A DNA stretch of 64,000 bases from Mobilitalea sibirica (GCF_015999265.1 NZ_JAEAGR010000017.1:53373-117372), one strand, 5' to 3'; counted from the stretch's first letter, positions 19,538-28,799 are shown. The notes: generated from the letters alone by a model not told the origin. Made by a program: numbers and translations.

Positions 19538-20962
19538 ATGATCAATTACAATACAAAAAAGAAAATAAATACAAGAGTGGTATTTATTCTTGTGGTATTA
19601 TTTGCGATATCATTGCTTAGCGCCTGCAGAACAAAGGCGGATCGTTTTGAATTAACAAATTATATCGGGGAATCCATAAAAACCTTTGAGAAACGTACCA
19701 AAGCAGATCTTTTGGAAACGGGTACCGGCGTATATACCTTAGAGAATGCAATACAACTTATGGCTCCGCAAGATAACATTGCATCCATAACCTTATTAGC
19801 AGAGGCAGACGAGTATACCGTAGCAGGGATTACGATTGGAATGGAGAAAGCGGTTGCAGACCAACATCTGGCAGAGCGTTATGGTACAGAGGATGAGAGA
19901 ACAATAGATTCCACAAATGAAGCAATCACTTATACGTATCTTAACAACGACAGCTCTTTATATGTTTCTTATGATATAGATACCGATACGGTAGTTGAAA
20001 TATCCTATTATGATTTAAAAACTACGGATGGAAAAGACGAAAAGGTAGAGGATGTAAAAGCAGGTGAGATGATTGCTATTATCGGTAATATTCGTGTGTA
20101 TTACAATGAAGCAATGGTTTATCTAAAGTCAGTACAGGAAAATTATGAAACAGAGTATGGTAAGGACATCTGGAAAGTAGACCTTTATGATAACGGGAAT
20201 AGCTTTGGTAATCTTATAAAAGATGAAGTGATGAAACAGATTACCGAACTAAAAATTATCTGTGATAAAGCGGAAGAGTTTGGAATTGAGCTGGCAGAGG
20301 AAGAAATTGCGGATGCGAAAGCCTATGCAAGAGAACATTTTGAAGGAATGACCGATACAGATGTTGACCGTTATTATGTTACACAGGATCTGCTTGAGAA
20401 AGTGTATAGGGATAACCTACTGGCAGAAAAGGTGTTTGAGACCTTAACCATTAACGTTGATACTAAGGTTTCTGATTTGGAGGCAAGACAGATTACGGTA
20501 CAGCATATTCTCATTTATGGAACCGATTTTGATGAGCAAGGCAATAAAATACCTCTGAGTGAGGAAGAAAGAAATGTTGCTCATGAAAAAGCCAGGACTT
20601 TACTTGATAGAGCGAAAGAAACCGAAGATTTTTATGCTTTAGCAGAAGAGAATTCACAGGCCGATCAAATTGAATTTACCTTTGGAAGGGGTAAAGGGCC
20701 AGAAGAATATAGTGATACCTTCGAACAGGCAGCCTTTACGTTAAAGACCGGAGAAGTAAGTGAGCTGATTTCAACGGATTATGGCTGGCATATTCTATAC
20801 TGCGTTACAGATTTTAATGAAGATGAAACAATTCAGGTAAAAGAAAATATCATAGACCAGCGTCGTACACAAATGTTTGCGGAATTATTTGAACAATGGT
20901 CAGCGGAGTATGACGTAGTGGTTAACAGCGAAGCTTGGAACTCAGTATCCTTTGAGGATTAA
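19538..20962 (+). CDS. Parvulin-type peptidyl-prolyl isomerase lipoprotein (PrsA/SurA-like)
   Basis: This is an extracytoplasmic folding factor anchored to the membrane. A signal peptide with hydrophobic core VVFILVVLFAISLLSA leads into a lipobox LLSAC, so Cys about 32 should carry the lipid. Residues about 45-160 form an unassigned region. A SurA-like helical segment follows, then a parvulin domain (QITVQHILIYG ... GPEEYSDTFEQAAFTLKTGEVSELISTDYGWHILYC). The ATG at 19538 has the correctly spaced AAAGGGG site; an in-frame TTG at 19517 is less likely. It follows mfd by under 100 bp and converges with the PAP2 gene. Confidence 0.85.
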   Translation: MINYNTKKKINTRVVFILVVLFAISLLSACRTKADRFELTNYIGESIKTFEKRTKADLLETGTGVYTLENAIQLMAPQDNIASITLLAEADEYTVAGITIGMEKAVADQHLAERYGTEDERTIDSTNEAITYTYLNNDSSLYVSYDIDTDTVVEISYYDLKTTDGKDEKVEDVKAGEMIAIIGNIRVYYNEAMVYLKSVQENYETEYGKDIWKVDLYDNGNSFGNLIKDEVMKQITELKIICDKAEEFGIELAEEEIADAKAYAREHFEGMTDTDVDRYYVTQDLLEKVYRDNLLAEKVFETLTINVDTKVSDLEARQITVQHILIYGTDFDEQGNKIPLSEEERNVAHEKARTLLDRAKETEDFYALAEENSQADQIEFTFGRGKGPEEYSDTFEQAAFTLKTGEVSELISTDYGWHILYCVTDFNEDETIQVKENIIDQRRTQMFAELFEQWSAEYDVVVNSEAWNSVSFED

Positions 20963-20982
20963 TAGGTCGTTCCGGACTTGGA

Positions 20983-21528
20983 TTAGTGAAAATCATCAAT
21001 GTAATTATAGATGGCTTCCACACCTATGATAACAAATGCAGCATTGAGCATACCGAGTACAATTCCTCCAAGGATATCAGAGGGATAATGAACAAATAGA
21101 TGCAACCTTGAATAAGCGATGAAAGAAGCTATCATAAAGGTAAAGCCGCCAAGCTTACGGTGGTATTTAAAGATAACGGTTGCGGAAGTAAAACCTACCA
21201 TAGTATGACCGGAGGGGAAGGAAAACGTATTTGGACGTGAGATGAGTAAAGGAACCTCGGGAAATGAGTTACAGGGCCGTATTCTGCCGATCAGTGGCTT
21301 TAATATATCATCACCAAAAAACATAGCCAATGAAATGGCACAGATTAAAGGAACACCGCATTTTTGATATTTTTTCTGTGACAATAATAGAAAGGCAATC
21401 AAAATCCATAGAAACCCTGCGTTACCAAGCTTGGTTATAAAAACCATGACCTGGTCAAACACAGGGTTTTTTAGATTCTCTTGTATAAAAATAAGAATAT
21501 TATTATCAATACTTTGAATCAATTCCAT
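20983..21528 (-). CDS. PAP2 family membrane phosphatase
   Basis: The 181-residue integral membrane protein has the three PAP2 signature motifs: KPLIGRIRP, PSGHT (catalytic His) and SRLHLFVHYPSD. Four to five hydrophobic helices are visible. Bacterial relatives dephosphorylate undecaprenyl pyrophosphate or lipid phosphates at the outer membrane face, so a role in lipid-carrier recycling is plausible but not shown. It ends 21 bp from the convergent parvulin gene. Confidence 0.85.
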   Translation of the reverse strand: MELIQSIDNNILIFIQENLKNPVFDQVMVFITKLGNAGFLWILIAFLLLSQKKYQKCGVPLICAISLAMFFGDDILKPLIGRIRPCNSFPEVPLLISRPNTFSFPSGHTMVGFTSATVIFKYHRKLGGFTFMIASFIAYSRLHLFVHYPSDILGGIVLGMLNAAFVIIGVEAIYNYIDDFH

Positions 21529-21750
21529 AAGACGACCTAATGTACGATTATATCATTATGGGATAAACTGCACTTTTAATTTGCCAGTCACGGAGCAGGC
21601 TTAACGCTATGTTGCCACCCTACGACTGCTTGGCTTTCTTGTATGTAATTATATATGCAATACAGTTTACCAAAACAAATGAGACCATACACTTACTTTT
21701 TATATTATTATATTATATAAAAGAAAAAGGTATACCGTTAGATGAAAAAA
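21529..21750. other. Intergenic stretch left of the palindromic element
   Basis: AT-rich sequence upstream of the PAP2 gene, carrying its promoter region. No gene or clear repeat is seen before the palindrome at 21751. Confidence 0.4.
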
Positions 21751-21956
21751 GGGCTGTTTCCTAAGGAAAGGTTTAGTCTTAGGACAGTTCATAGCGATCC
21801 CCACACACACTCGTTGGAGTTCACCTTCATTGAATTGTCTGTCTAATACGTACATTATATGTTCAGACAGACAATTCAATAAATGTATTCTCCAAATAGT
21901 GCATTTAGGGGATCCTATGAGCTGTCCTACCCTAAACTTTCCTTGGAAACAGCCCC
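21751..21956. mobile_element. MITE-like long imperfect palindrome (~206 bp)
   Basis: The two halves are near-perfect inverted copies. The left arm begins GGGCTGTTTCC and the right arm ends GGAAACAGCCCC. Inside, AGGACAG..CATAG..GATCCCC pairs with GGGGATC-CTATG..CTGTCCT. TTGGAG pairs with CTCCAA, and ATTGAATTGTCTGTCT pairs with AGACAGACAATTCAAT near the centre at about 21853. No transposase is encoded. This is the layout of a non-autonomous miniature inverted-repeat element, or of a very long transcribed hairpin. No clear target-site duplication was found by eye. Confidence 0.6.
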
Positions 21957-21982
21957 TGTACATTTATGTCTACGGTAACTCT

Positions 21983-23491
21983 TTATACATAATATAAATT
22001 TTCTGATGGATAAACAGCATCACAGGTTACATCAATACCAAGCTTTCTTAAAATCTGTTCATCACTTTTATTCAACATAGCCGTACAGTGTGCCTGAACA
22101 CCCTTTAGCATGGAAAGTTTTTCGTAAGCTAATTGAGCGGTAGGATTCGTTACAGCGCAGATACTAAGAGCAATTAATATTTCACTGGCATTCAGACAGG
22201 TAATCTTACTGTTCAAATCTTTTTCCTTCAAATCACGGATGGTACTTAAAATTAGCGGAGATAGAAGATAGATATCATCACTGATTCCGGCTAAGTATTT
22301 AATTGAATTAAGTAAAGCAGCAGAACAGCAATCCATGGTAGCGGAACCTTTGCCGGTGATGATTGTGCCGTCGTTCATTTCAAAAGCAATCACTGCAACA
22401 GATTCGCTGTCATTGTTATTCATTTCTTTTAATTTTGCAGCATAGTCTCTGGCAGGTAGTACACAGTATCGATCCTCTTGTTTTAGTTCTACCTCTTCCA
22501 TAATCACTTTCATGCGGTTTAAGGATTCCTCATCTAAGAGACCTTTTTTAAAGTCACAGGCAGTTGCAAAATACCTGCGAATAATCTCCTGTCTGGAAGC
22601 TTCGGAAACCACAGCGTCATCTGTGATACCAAATCCGACACGGTTTACACCCATATCCGTCGGAGACTGATATACAGATTCTTTACCTGTGATTTTTTCA
22701 ATGATTCTTTTAATAACCGGGAACATCTCCAGATCTCTGTTATAATTTACCGTAACCTCATGATATTTTTCAAAATGGAAATTATCGATCATATTCACAT
22801 CTTTTAAGTCAATGGTTGCTGCTTCATATGCAATATTAACCGGATGCTTTAACGGAAGATTCCATACGGGGAAGGTTTCGAATTTAGAATAGCCGGCAGC
22901 ATTACCCATCTGGTACTCATGATAAAGCTGGTTTAGACAGGTTGCCAGCTTTCCGCTGTTAGGGCCCGGAGCCGTTACAACGACGATGGGTTTGGTAGTG
23001 GTTATATAAGGGTTAATGCCATATCCATTTTCACTAACGATGGTATCTACATCTGCGGGATAACCGGGTATGGCTGAGTGCTTGTACACTTTAATGTTAC
23101 GACGTTCTAATTTATTAATGAATACTGTGGTTGCAGGTTGTTTGTTATATCTGGTAATTACGACGCTGTTCACTTCCAAGCCATAGCTTCTGAAGTCATC
23201 CAATAAACGCAGAACCTCCATGTCATAGGTGATGCCAAAATCCCCACGAATCTTATTACGTTCGATGTCGCCGGCATATACACAGATAATAATTTCTGCC
23301 TGATCCTTTAATTTTTGAAGCAATTTGATTTTTGCGTCTTCATCAAATCCGGGTAACACACGCTTGGCATGTTTATCACCAATTAATTTCCCGCCGAATT
23401 CCAGATATAGTTTGTCATAATTATTTACCCGTTCCAATATAAATTTTGATTGCTCCTCAATATACTTTTGTGGATCAAAACCGGTTTTCAT
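21983..23491 (-). CDS. UPF0371 / DUF1846 family protein
   Basis: The 502-residue cytosolic protein matches the DUF1846 (UPF0371) family, known from structures but of uncertain function. Family landmarks are [22 protein letters not shown] at the N-terminus, [45 protein letters not shown] (a P-loop-like segment about residues 170-192) and [14 protein letters not shown]. The ATG at 23491 was chosen because AAAGGAGG lies just upstream and the family starts with this sequence; 50 extra in-frame codons upstream look non-coding. It stands alone between the palindromic element and a divergent SRAP gene. Confidence 0.88.
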   Translation of the reverse strand: MKTGFDPQKYIEEQSKFILERVNNYDKLYLEFGGKLIGDKHAKRVLPGFDEDAKIKLLQKLKDQAEIIICVYAGDIERNKIRGDFGITYDMEVLRLLDDFRSYGLEVNSVVITRYNKQPATTVFINKLERRNIKVYKHSAIPGYPADVDTIVSENGYGINPYITTTKPIVVVTAPGPNSGKLATCLNQLYHEYQMGNAAGYSKFETFPVWNLPLKHPVNIAYEAATIDLKDVNMIDNFHFEKYHEVTVNYNRDLEMFPVIKRIIEKITGKESVYQSPTDMGVNRVGFGITDDAVVSEASRQEIIRRYFATACDFKKGLLDEESLNRMKVIMEEVELKQEDRYCVLPARDYAAKLKEMNNNDSESVAVIAFEMNDGTIITGKGSATMDCCSAALLNSIKYLAGISDDIYLLSPLILSTIRDLKEKDLNSKITCLNASEILIALSICAVTNPTAQLAYEKLSMLKGVQAHCTAMLNKSDEQILRKLGIDVTCDAVYPSENLYYV

Positions 23492-23879
23492 GTGGTATCC
23501 TCCTTTAAATACATATAAGTATGGTATCGGCTGCTTTGCCTGATTTTTTAATAGATTAACACTTGATTTATTTTCGCTTTTTTTATGTATTTTCATACTT
23601 GGTATTTTTACACCATACTCTATCATAAACAAAAATAGCAAAATGTCAAATGTCTTTTTATGATTTTACGAACTTATTTTATATAATAAGTATCTCATTG
23701 ATTATTATCGTTTATGATTAGAATAACAATATACTTTCATTATAGCATAGATTGGAGGTGAATGATGCCTTCCTCATTGTAATAAAATTAGCCACATGGT
23801 AAAATAAGGAGTATAGAAACATACAAGCAAACTAATGACTAAAAATATCAATCGCTCTATCATAAATTGCATTGAGGTT

Positions 23880-23941
23880 TTATGCCTTTTGTAAAAGTAT
23901 ACTAGCTAATTGATAAGGATATAAAGAAAATAAAGGCATAA
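23880..23941 (+). promoter_or_regulatory. Leader hairpin ending at the SRAP ribosome site
   Basis: TTATGCCTTT (23880-23889) and its perfect complement AAAGGCATAA (23932-23941) could form a 10-bp stem in the leader. The right arm runs into the AAGGAGG ribosome site (23940-23946) of the SRAP gene. The rest of the 463-bp divergent gap is AT-rich with no gene. Confidence 0.4.
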
Positions 23942-23954
23942 GGAGGGATTTATT

Positions 23955-24521
23955 ATGTGTGGAAGATATAATTTTACCGTTGAGCAAAGCGATGAAATCA
24001 GAGAAATTCTGGAGAAGTTGAATGCTAAAATTCACGGAAAGGAAGCAAGAACAGGAGAGGTATTTCCCACCAATTTGGCGCCGCTCTTAATTGAAGAAGA
24101 GAAAAAGGTGGAACCGGCTTTAAGTACATGGGGATTCCCAAAATATCAGCAAAAAGGAGTCATAATAAACGCCAGATCCGAGACTGCCCTTGAGAAAAGG
24201 ACTTTCCGGGGTAGCTTGTTAAACAGAAGATGTATTATTCCCTCCACCGGTTTTTATGAATGGGACAGTAGTAAGCAAAAGTTTTTATTCCGACAGGAAG
24301 GAACCAATGCACTTTATATGGCTGGGCTGTATTCGTACTATCAGGAGGAGATGCGCTTTGTTATCTTAACGACCGACGCTAATGAATCCATAAAAGAGGT
24401 TCACAATCGTATGCCCTTGGTCATCCCAAAGAATGAGATTGAAACCTGGATTATGGATAACAGTGCAGCGAATGAAATTCTTCACAGAGTACCCCCAATG
24501 CTGATTAAGGAAGCAGTATAA
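23955..24521 (+). CDS. SRAP-domain protein (YedK/HMCES type)
   Basis: SRAP proteins form a covalent thiazolidine link with abasic sites in single-stranded DNA and protect them during replication. The diagnostic N-terminus MCGRYNF gives the catalytic Cys2. Also visible are NARSET (substrate pocket), RCIIPSTGFYEW with the active-site Glu, and HNRMPLVI with the conserved His. The protein has 188 residues, slightly shorter than YedK (about 220). An AAGGAGGG site precedes the ATG. No LexA box was seen upstream, although the family is often linked to the SOS response. Confidence 0.92.
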   Translation: MCGRYNFTVEQSDEIREILEKLNAKIHGKEARTGEVFPTNLAPLLIEEEKKVEPALSTWGFPKYQQKGVIINARSETALEKRTFRGSLLNRRCIIPSTGFYEWDSSKQKFLFRQEGTNALYMAGLYSYYQEEMRFVILTTDANESIKEVHNRMPLVIPKNEIETWIMDNSAANEILHRVPPMLIKEAV

Positions 24522-24537
24522 ATGTGATTTCGTAGTG

Positions 24538-24577
24538 CCGCTTGAAATAGATATATTATTTTGAGCGGTATTATTAT
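24538..24577 (+). terminator. Probable terminator after the SRAP gene
   Basis: CCGCTTGAAATA and TATTTTGAGCGG form a 12-position stem with two mismatches, followed by TATTATTATC. The remaining sequence to 24853 is AT-rich with no gene seen. Confidence 0.45.
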
Positions 24578-24853
24578 CTTATTGAATAACTCGTTCTATA
24601 CGATAAAAATGATTCCTTATTGTGAACTAAGGACGTATTCGGATGTTTATTCATGCGAAAGTCAATTATCACTTTATGAACGCGTTCAGCGCCGGATCGA
24701 GTCAGGTCGCGATTCTTGTTCCTATGATTAGATATTATGTTCATACAATTATCTACCTTATCATTAACAAGGTCAAAAAAGTCGAGTTCTTTTCATACGA
24801 TATGCTATAATGAGAATATCTTCCGGAAGAAGTAAAAAAGTGGTGGTGAAAGA

Positions 24854-26374
24854 ATGGATTATTCATTTTTTATATGGTCAACAGCAACCTTTATTGAGTC
24901 AAGGTTAAAGGACACAATCGATTATCATGAGCTTGAGGCTACGGTGGGATTTTCCTACCGTCATATTAGGGAAACATTTAAGGAGTGTACAGGAGTTTCT
25001 TTATCAAGGTATATACTGTCCCGTAAAATAGCAAACTCTGCTTTCGATATTTTTCATACGGATAGAAGCCTTACACAGATTGCCTCAGATTATATGTTTA
25101 ACAGCTATGATACCTTTACCAGGGCATTTAAAAGACATCTTAATTATATTCCTTCGCAGTTAAGGAATCCATCCTGTAAGCTTCGGGTGGGAAGAAAGAG
25201 AATCTTAATTGGGATGTATGCACCGTCGATTATAAAAGAGGAGAATAGTTCACTTTTACCGGAACAGATTCTGGAGGTAAATCAATCAATGAATAATATT
25301 CAAAAAACTGAACAAAGCTGTATCCTCTACGGTGTGCCTAAGGTAGCCTATACCTTTGAGGAATGTACCCCATTTTGTGTAGCACTAAAAGCCTGTCTTA
25401 ATTATATGGGTCAGCAGATAGATTATAGCTATATAATGGCTGCAACCGGCGCGGCATTTCGTCTCAGATGGAATAGGAACGAGTGGGACGGAGGAAACGT
25501 TGATATCATGAACGTGTATGAAGACGAGTATGAAGCGTTTCGAAGGGGCTTTCAGGCAGCAGGTCGGTCCTATCGGATATTGAAACGGGTTGACTCAAGT
25601 AAAGAAGAGTTTATTCGCTTTATCAAAGCAGAAATTGATGAGGGAAGGCCTGTCCTAGCTCTTGGTATTATCGGACCACCGGAGGCCTGCCTTATTACAG
25701 GGTATCAGGATAACGGTGAGACTTTACTGGGCTGGAATTGTTTTCAGGAGAATCAGGAATTTGCAAAGAACATTTCCTTTAACGAGGCAGGATATTTTAT
25801 TACAAATTCCTGGTGGGAAAATGAATGTACGCTGGCAGTTATGTCGATAGGGGAAAAGCAGGAACAACAAGCGAATCCGAAGAAACTTCTTGCAGATGCC
25901 ATTGATCTATTAACCAAGGAGAACTTAACTCTAAAGGGTGATAATGGTAAGATCAGGGAAATGGCCGGAGGACAGAAGGCGTATGATGCCTGGGCTAAAG
26001 CAGTAGGGGATGATAAAGAATTCCCAGTGAATGCAGTACTGCCTATTCTATATGAAAGAATCATGTGTCAAAACGATGCTCAGGTCATGGTAGGAGAAGG
26101 CCGTTCTTACGCCGCCGTTTTCTTAGAGTGGATTGGAAAAGATAATGATAAAGTAGCGGATCTTTGTATGCAGGCTGCAAGATACTTTCGGTTGGCGGCA
26201 GAATGCACCTTTCAAATGAATGACCCTAAGGGCGGTTTTATGCAGGATGAGAACACTACTAAGACATTTGCAAAGCCGGAGGTAAGAAAGCAAATCGTAG
26301 CACTTATCTATAAGGCGAAGGATTATGAAGCAAAAGCCTGTGAGTTGTTAAAGCAGATTGCAGATAAATTGTAA
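24854..26374 (+). CDS. AraC-type regulator fused to a BtrH/C39-like papain-fold domain
   Basis: The 506-residue protein has an N-terminal AraC DNA-binding domain of two helix-turn-helices (about residues 10-112: DYHELEATVGFSYRHIRETF and SLTQIASDYMFNSYDTFTRAFKRHL). The middle (about 150-330) looks like the BtrH N-terminal / C39-like fold: ECTPFCVALKACLNYMG where a catalytic Cys is expected, and GRPVLALGIIGPPEACLITGYQDNGETLLGWNC. The His usually found before the GYD motif is replaced by Glu-Ala, so it may sense a ligand rather than act as a peptidase. A helical C-terminal domain (about 345-506) completes it. The GNAT gene follows after 29 bp, probably in one operon. The domain reading is by eye. 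Confidence 0.7.
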   Translation: MDYSFFIWSTATFIESRLKDTIDYHELEATVGFSYRHIRETFKECTGVSLSRYILSRKIANSAFDIFHTDRSLTQIASDYMFNSYDTFTRAFKRHLNYIPSQLRNPSCKLRVGRKRILIGMYAPSIIKEENSSLLPEQILEVNQSMNNIQKTEQSCILYGVPKVAYTFEECTPFCVALKACLNYMGQQIDYSYIMAATGAAFRLRWNRNEWDGGNVDIMNVYEDEYEAFRRGFQAAGRSYRILKRVDSSKEEFIRFIKAEIDEGRPVLALGIIGPPEACLITGYQDNGETLLGWNCFQENQEFAKNISFNEAGYFITNSWWENECTLAVMSIGEKQEQQANPKKLLADAIDLLTKENLTLKGDNGKIREMAGGQKAYDAWAKAVGDDKEFPVNAVLPILYERIMCQNDAQVMVGEGRSYAAVFLEWIGKDNDKVADLCMQAARYFRLAAECTFQMNDPKGGFMQDENTTKTFAKPEVRKQIVALIYKAKDYEAKACELLKQIADKL

Positions 26375-26403
26375 GCCGATTCATTAAGAACAGGGAGGTT
26401 GCT

Positions 26404-26901
26404 ATGATAACTTATAAGAATCTGAATTTTGATGAGTTTAAGGAAGAAGATATAGAGATATTAACACCTATCATGACAAGAGCATTTGATGAAGATTCAA
26501 GAATTCATCTGAATGAGCCAAAGGGCGGACCGGAGGGGTATAATACAGGAGTGTTTTTGAGAAAATACGGTCTTGATAGAAAATCCGATGCCTATAAGAT
26601 ATCCTCACAAGAGGGTGTTATTGGAGGATTAATTGTTTGGATTAATAAGGTCACCGGAATTAATTATCTCGGATGTATCTTTTTAGATGTAACATGTCAA
26701 AATAAAGGATACGGTAAAAGAGTATGGGATTTTGTTGAACAGAGATATCCCGATACGAAAAAGTGGTGCACCGAAACACCGGCCTTCTCAAGGAGAAACC
26801 ACAATTTTTATATTAATAAATGTGGCTTTCATGTTGTGCGAATTGAGAATCCGAAGGATAGGAAAGAGGCTAGTTTTAAGATGGAGAAGGTTATGAGATA
26901 A
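26404..26901 (+). CDS. GNAT family N-acetyltransferase
   Basis: The 165-residue protein shows the GNAT core: a hydrophobic strand VIGGLIVWINKVTG, the strand LGCIFLDV, the acetyl-CoA loop QNKGYGKRVWDFVEQ, and the final NFYINKCGFHVVRIE. The substrate is unknown. It follows the AraC fusion gene at 29 bp with a GGGAGG site, so the regulator probably controls it. Confidence 0.8.
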   Translation: MITYKNLNFDEFKEEDIEILTPIMTRAFDEDSRIHLNEPKGGPEGYNTGVFLRKYGLDRKSDAYKISSQEGVIGGLIVWINKVTGINYLGCIFLDVTCQNKGYGKRVWDFVEQRYPDTKKWCTETPAFSRRNHNFYINKCGFHVVRIENPKDRKEASFKMEKVMR

Positions 26902-27010
26902 AAATGATACGGTATTAAAAAGGATATGACTTATAAAAGGAACAAATAGTATAAAGTTGTTAAGTAATCTATAAACTACAATGTAATATAACATACAATA
27001 TAATTCTATA

Positions 27011-27073
27011 GAAGAAGGTAGGAATGGTGTACACGGTTCTTGATGATAGCTCCATATCCTACCTTCTTTTTGC
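27011..27073 (+). terminator. Terminator between GNAT and methyltransferase genes
   Basis: GAAGAAGGTAGGA (27011-27023) and TCCTACCTTCTTTTT (from 27057) form a strong stem with a long loop, ending in T residues on the plus strand. It closes the AraC-GNAT unit. The A/G-rich left arm could also help stop the convergent methyltransferase transcript. Confidence 0.65.
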
Positions 27074-27108
27074 TCTCTTTGGTGTTAAAGGTAGCAGGTT
27101 TTACAGTT

Positions 27109-27942
27109 TTACTTTCTGGCTACAGCACAGATTGTTTGACCGGCATCGGAGTAGGCTTCTCCGGCTACACCTCCAAAGAAATCTACTGTTTGAAAGCCTG
27201 CCCCATACAGATCGTTTCGCAACTCTTCCGTCGTAAAGGCATGATTCCAGATGTTATAACAATTTATGCAATCCTTTTCAATAATAATATATTGATCAAC
27301 ATAGGAACTGCTCTTATCATAACGGTAAACGGAGCTTATACAAGCATGGGGGCGGTTACTCCAGAAACCGCTGTCAGAATAATTCCAAGAGGTGGTTTCT
27401 TTTATGCCTTCATAGTATTTCATAGACAAGGTATCTACGATAAATAGTCCGCCCGGCTTCAAAGCTTTCTGGATTTTGAGCAACAGCTTTTCCCTATCTT
27501 GTGGTGCTAATACACCAAAATCATGATAAATCAGTGTAACCACATCAAACTCATTGTTATACACGATATCCAGATAATTTTGACAGTGATAGTTGATTTG
27601 TAGCCTCTTACTGGAAGAACTTTGCTTCGCATACTGTATGGAACGAGAGGATAGATCGACACCGGTTACCTGAAAACCTTTTTCAGTAAAAAGCTCGGCA
27701 TAGATTCCGGGACCACATCCCAGATCCAATAGCGCCTTGTTTTCCATGTGTTTTGTGATATCCGAAATCCAGTCCACTGAACTGCGGACATAGGTATGCT
27801 TTCTTGTGGCAGGCTCCCAATCTGGGTTTAGATGTGCTTCCAGCATACCCTTAGAGATATGCTCATCATCCCAGAACTTTGATGTACTGGGAGCATAAAA
27901 TTCAGGCTTCTGACTTAGATAATGTAATAATAATTCATTCAT
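27109..27942 (-). CDS. Class I SAM-dependent methyltransferase
   Basis: The 277-residue enzyme has the standard SAM-binding motifs: LLDLGCGPGIYAELF (motif I, about residues 70-84), VTGVDLSSRSIQYAK (motif II), DVVTLIYHDFGVL (motif IV) and LKPGGLFIVDTLS (post-I). The N-terminal region (FYAPSTSKFWDDEHISKGMLEAHL) is typical of small-molecule methyltransferases of clostridia. The acceptor is unknown. The gene has a GAAAGGGG site. It lies about 200 bp downstream of an unusual structured leader with its own promoter and terminator, so attenuation control is possible. Confidence 0.83.
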   Translation of the reverse strand: MNELLLHYLSQKPEFYAPSTSKFWDDEHISKGMLEAHLNPDWEPATRKHTYVRSSVDWISDITKHMENKALLDLGCGPGIYAELFTEKGFQVTGVDLSSRSIQYAKQSSSSKRLQINYHCQNYLDIVYNNEFDVVTLIYHDFGVLAPQDREKLLLKIQKALKPGGLFIVDTLSMKYYEGIKETTSWNYSDSGFWSNRPHACISSVYRYDKSSSYVDQYIIIEKDCINCYNIWNHAFTTEELRNDLYGAGFQTVDFFGGVAGEAYSDAGQTICAVARK

Positions 27943-28108
27943 TTTTTAGATCCCCTTTCAATAGGTGTTTATTGTTTGTTTGAAGAAAAATCATTTTGTA
28001 GTATTACGTATGGCTTATACATACTTTTATAGATTATAACTAAGGTAGTTTCGTAGGGTACGTATACTGAATGTGTTTTGCTACTTCATGATTCGTAGCT
28101 ATTCATAG

Positions 28109-28449
28109 TTGTGACGATACAGATAGAATAAGTTTTATATGCGTTTATCACGCACATAAAAAAGCTGTGGATTATTCCACAGCTTAAATACATAATTGGC
28201 AGTAAGTGTTGTGGAATTGATTGTATAAAACATAATCGTATAGGAAATAGACCGTAGTATTACTACAGTTTTGGTTCCCTTATAGAACAACAAGTAAAAA
28301 TCACGTTATGTTGTTCACAAGATGAATTGGCAAACGCCAACCTCTTGTCATGATTTATGTTTTATCATCTTTTCCATAGCACACCTACATCACTGATTGT
28401 GTAATGTCAAATGTGTCGGATTACAACACTCCTTTTCGTATCGTCACAA
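28109..28449 (-). ncRNA. Structured leader or independent ncRNA upstream of the methyltransferase
   Basis: From a consensus promoter the transcript starts near 28447 (minus strand). Hairpins lie at 28317-28348 (ACAAGA/TCTTGT plus TTGGC/GCCAA), 28285-28316 (GAACAACA/TGTTGTTC) and 28254-28266. An outer stem pairs 28423-28430 with 28205-28212 (AGTGTTGT). A strong terminator is at 28160-28185. The segment 28210-28217 (TGTGGAAT), overlapping the outer stem, is complementary to 28174-28181 in the terminator, as an antiterminator would be. A 12-bp inverted repeat joins the RNA 5' end (28438-28449) to 28109-28120 beyond the terminator. A 9-codon reading frame (MEKMIKHKS) lies inside. It matches no RNA class I can name. 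Confidence 0.55.
28150..28185 (-). terminator. Terminator of the structured RNA
   Basis: A perfect 10-bp stem AAGCTGTGGA/TCCACAGCTT (28162-28171 with 28176-28185) with a 4-base loop is followed on the minus strand by a run of T. Its arm can also pair with 28210-28217. Confidence 0.8.
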
Positions 28450-28453
28450 TTGT

Positions 28454-28482
28454 ATTATAATGGGAATTTATTCGAATGTCAA
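28454..28482 (-). promoter_or_regulatory. Consensus sigma-A promoter of the structured RNA
   Basis: On the minus strand TTGACA (28477-28482) and TATAAT (28454-28459) are separated by exactly 17 bp. Both hexamers are perfect. The predicted start near 28447 falls at the edge of a 12-bp inverted repeat. Confidence 0.8.
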
Positions 28483-28622
28483 TGAGTACCTAGATATCTG
28501 TAGTATAACGGATGTAAAATCTCTATATCAGTAATATAGAATGAAGCAAATGAAGCAGATAACATGCAGCTTAATCCTTAAGAATATAGTGTTATGTGAA
28601 AACTATTAGGTGAGGTGTAACT

Positions 28623-28799
28623 ATGGAATGTCCTTATTGTAAAAAAACTAATATTGATTATGGATTTATCAGAGGTGGTTATCGTACATATTTTTTCTCT
28701 GATGAAGACAAGGGTAAGTTGTGTAAGAATCCAATTCCGATTAAGGCATATCTATGTAAAGAGTGTGGTATGGTTATTTTAAAGAAAGAAATAAAGTAA
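28623..28799 (+). CDS. Small zinc-ribbon protein (58 residues)
   Basis: The short open frame starts with ATG behind TAGGTGAGGTG. It encodes MECPYCKK at the N-terminus and YLCKECGMV near the C-terminus, two CxxC knuckles that should bind one zinc ion. The middle (GFIRGGYRTYFFSDEDKGK) fits a small beta-ribbon protein family found in Firmicutes. It has its own terminator downstream at 28857-28898. No partner or function is known. It is supported by the metal motifs and by the ribosome site. Confidence 0.7.
   Translation: MECPYCKKTNIDYGFIRGGYRTYFFSDEDKGKLCKNPIPIKAYLCKECGMVILKKEIK

Noticed and set aside
21700..21963. 87-codon frame across the palindromic element
   Set aside because: It is produced by the palindrome, has no ribosome site and encodes no recognisable domain.
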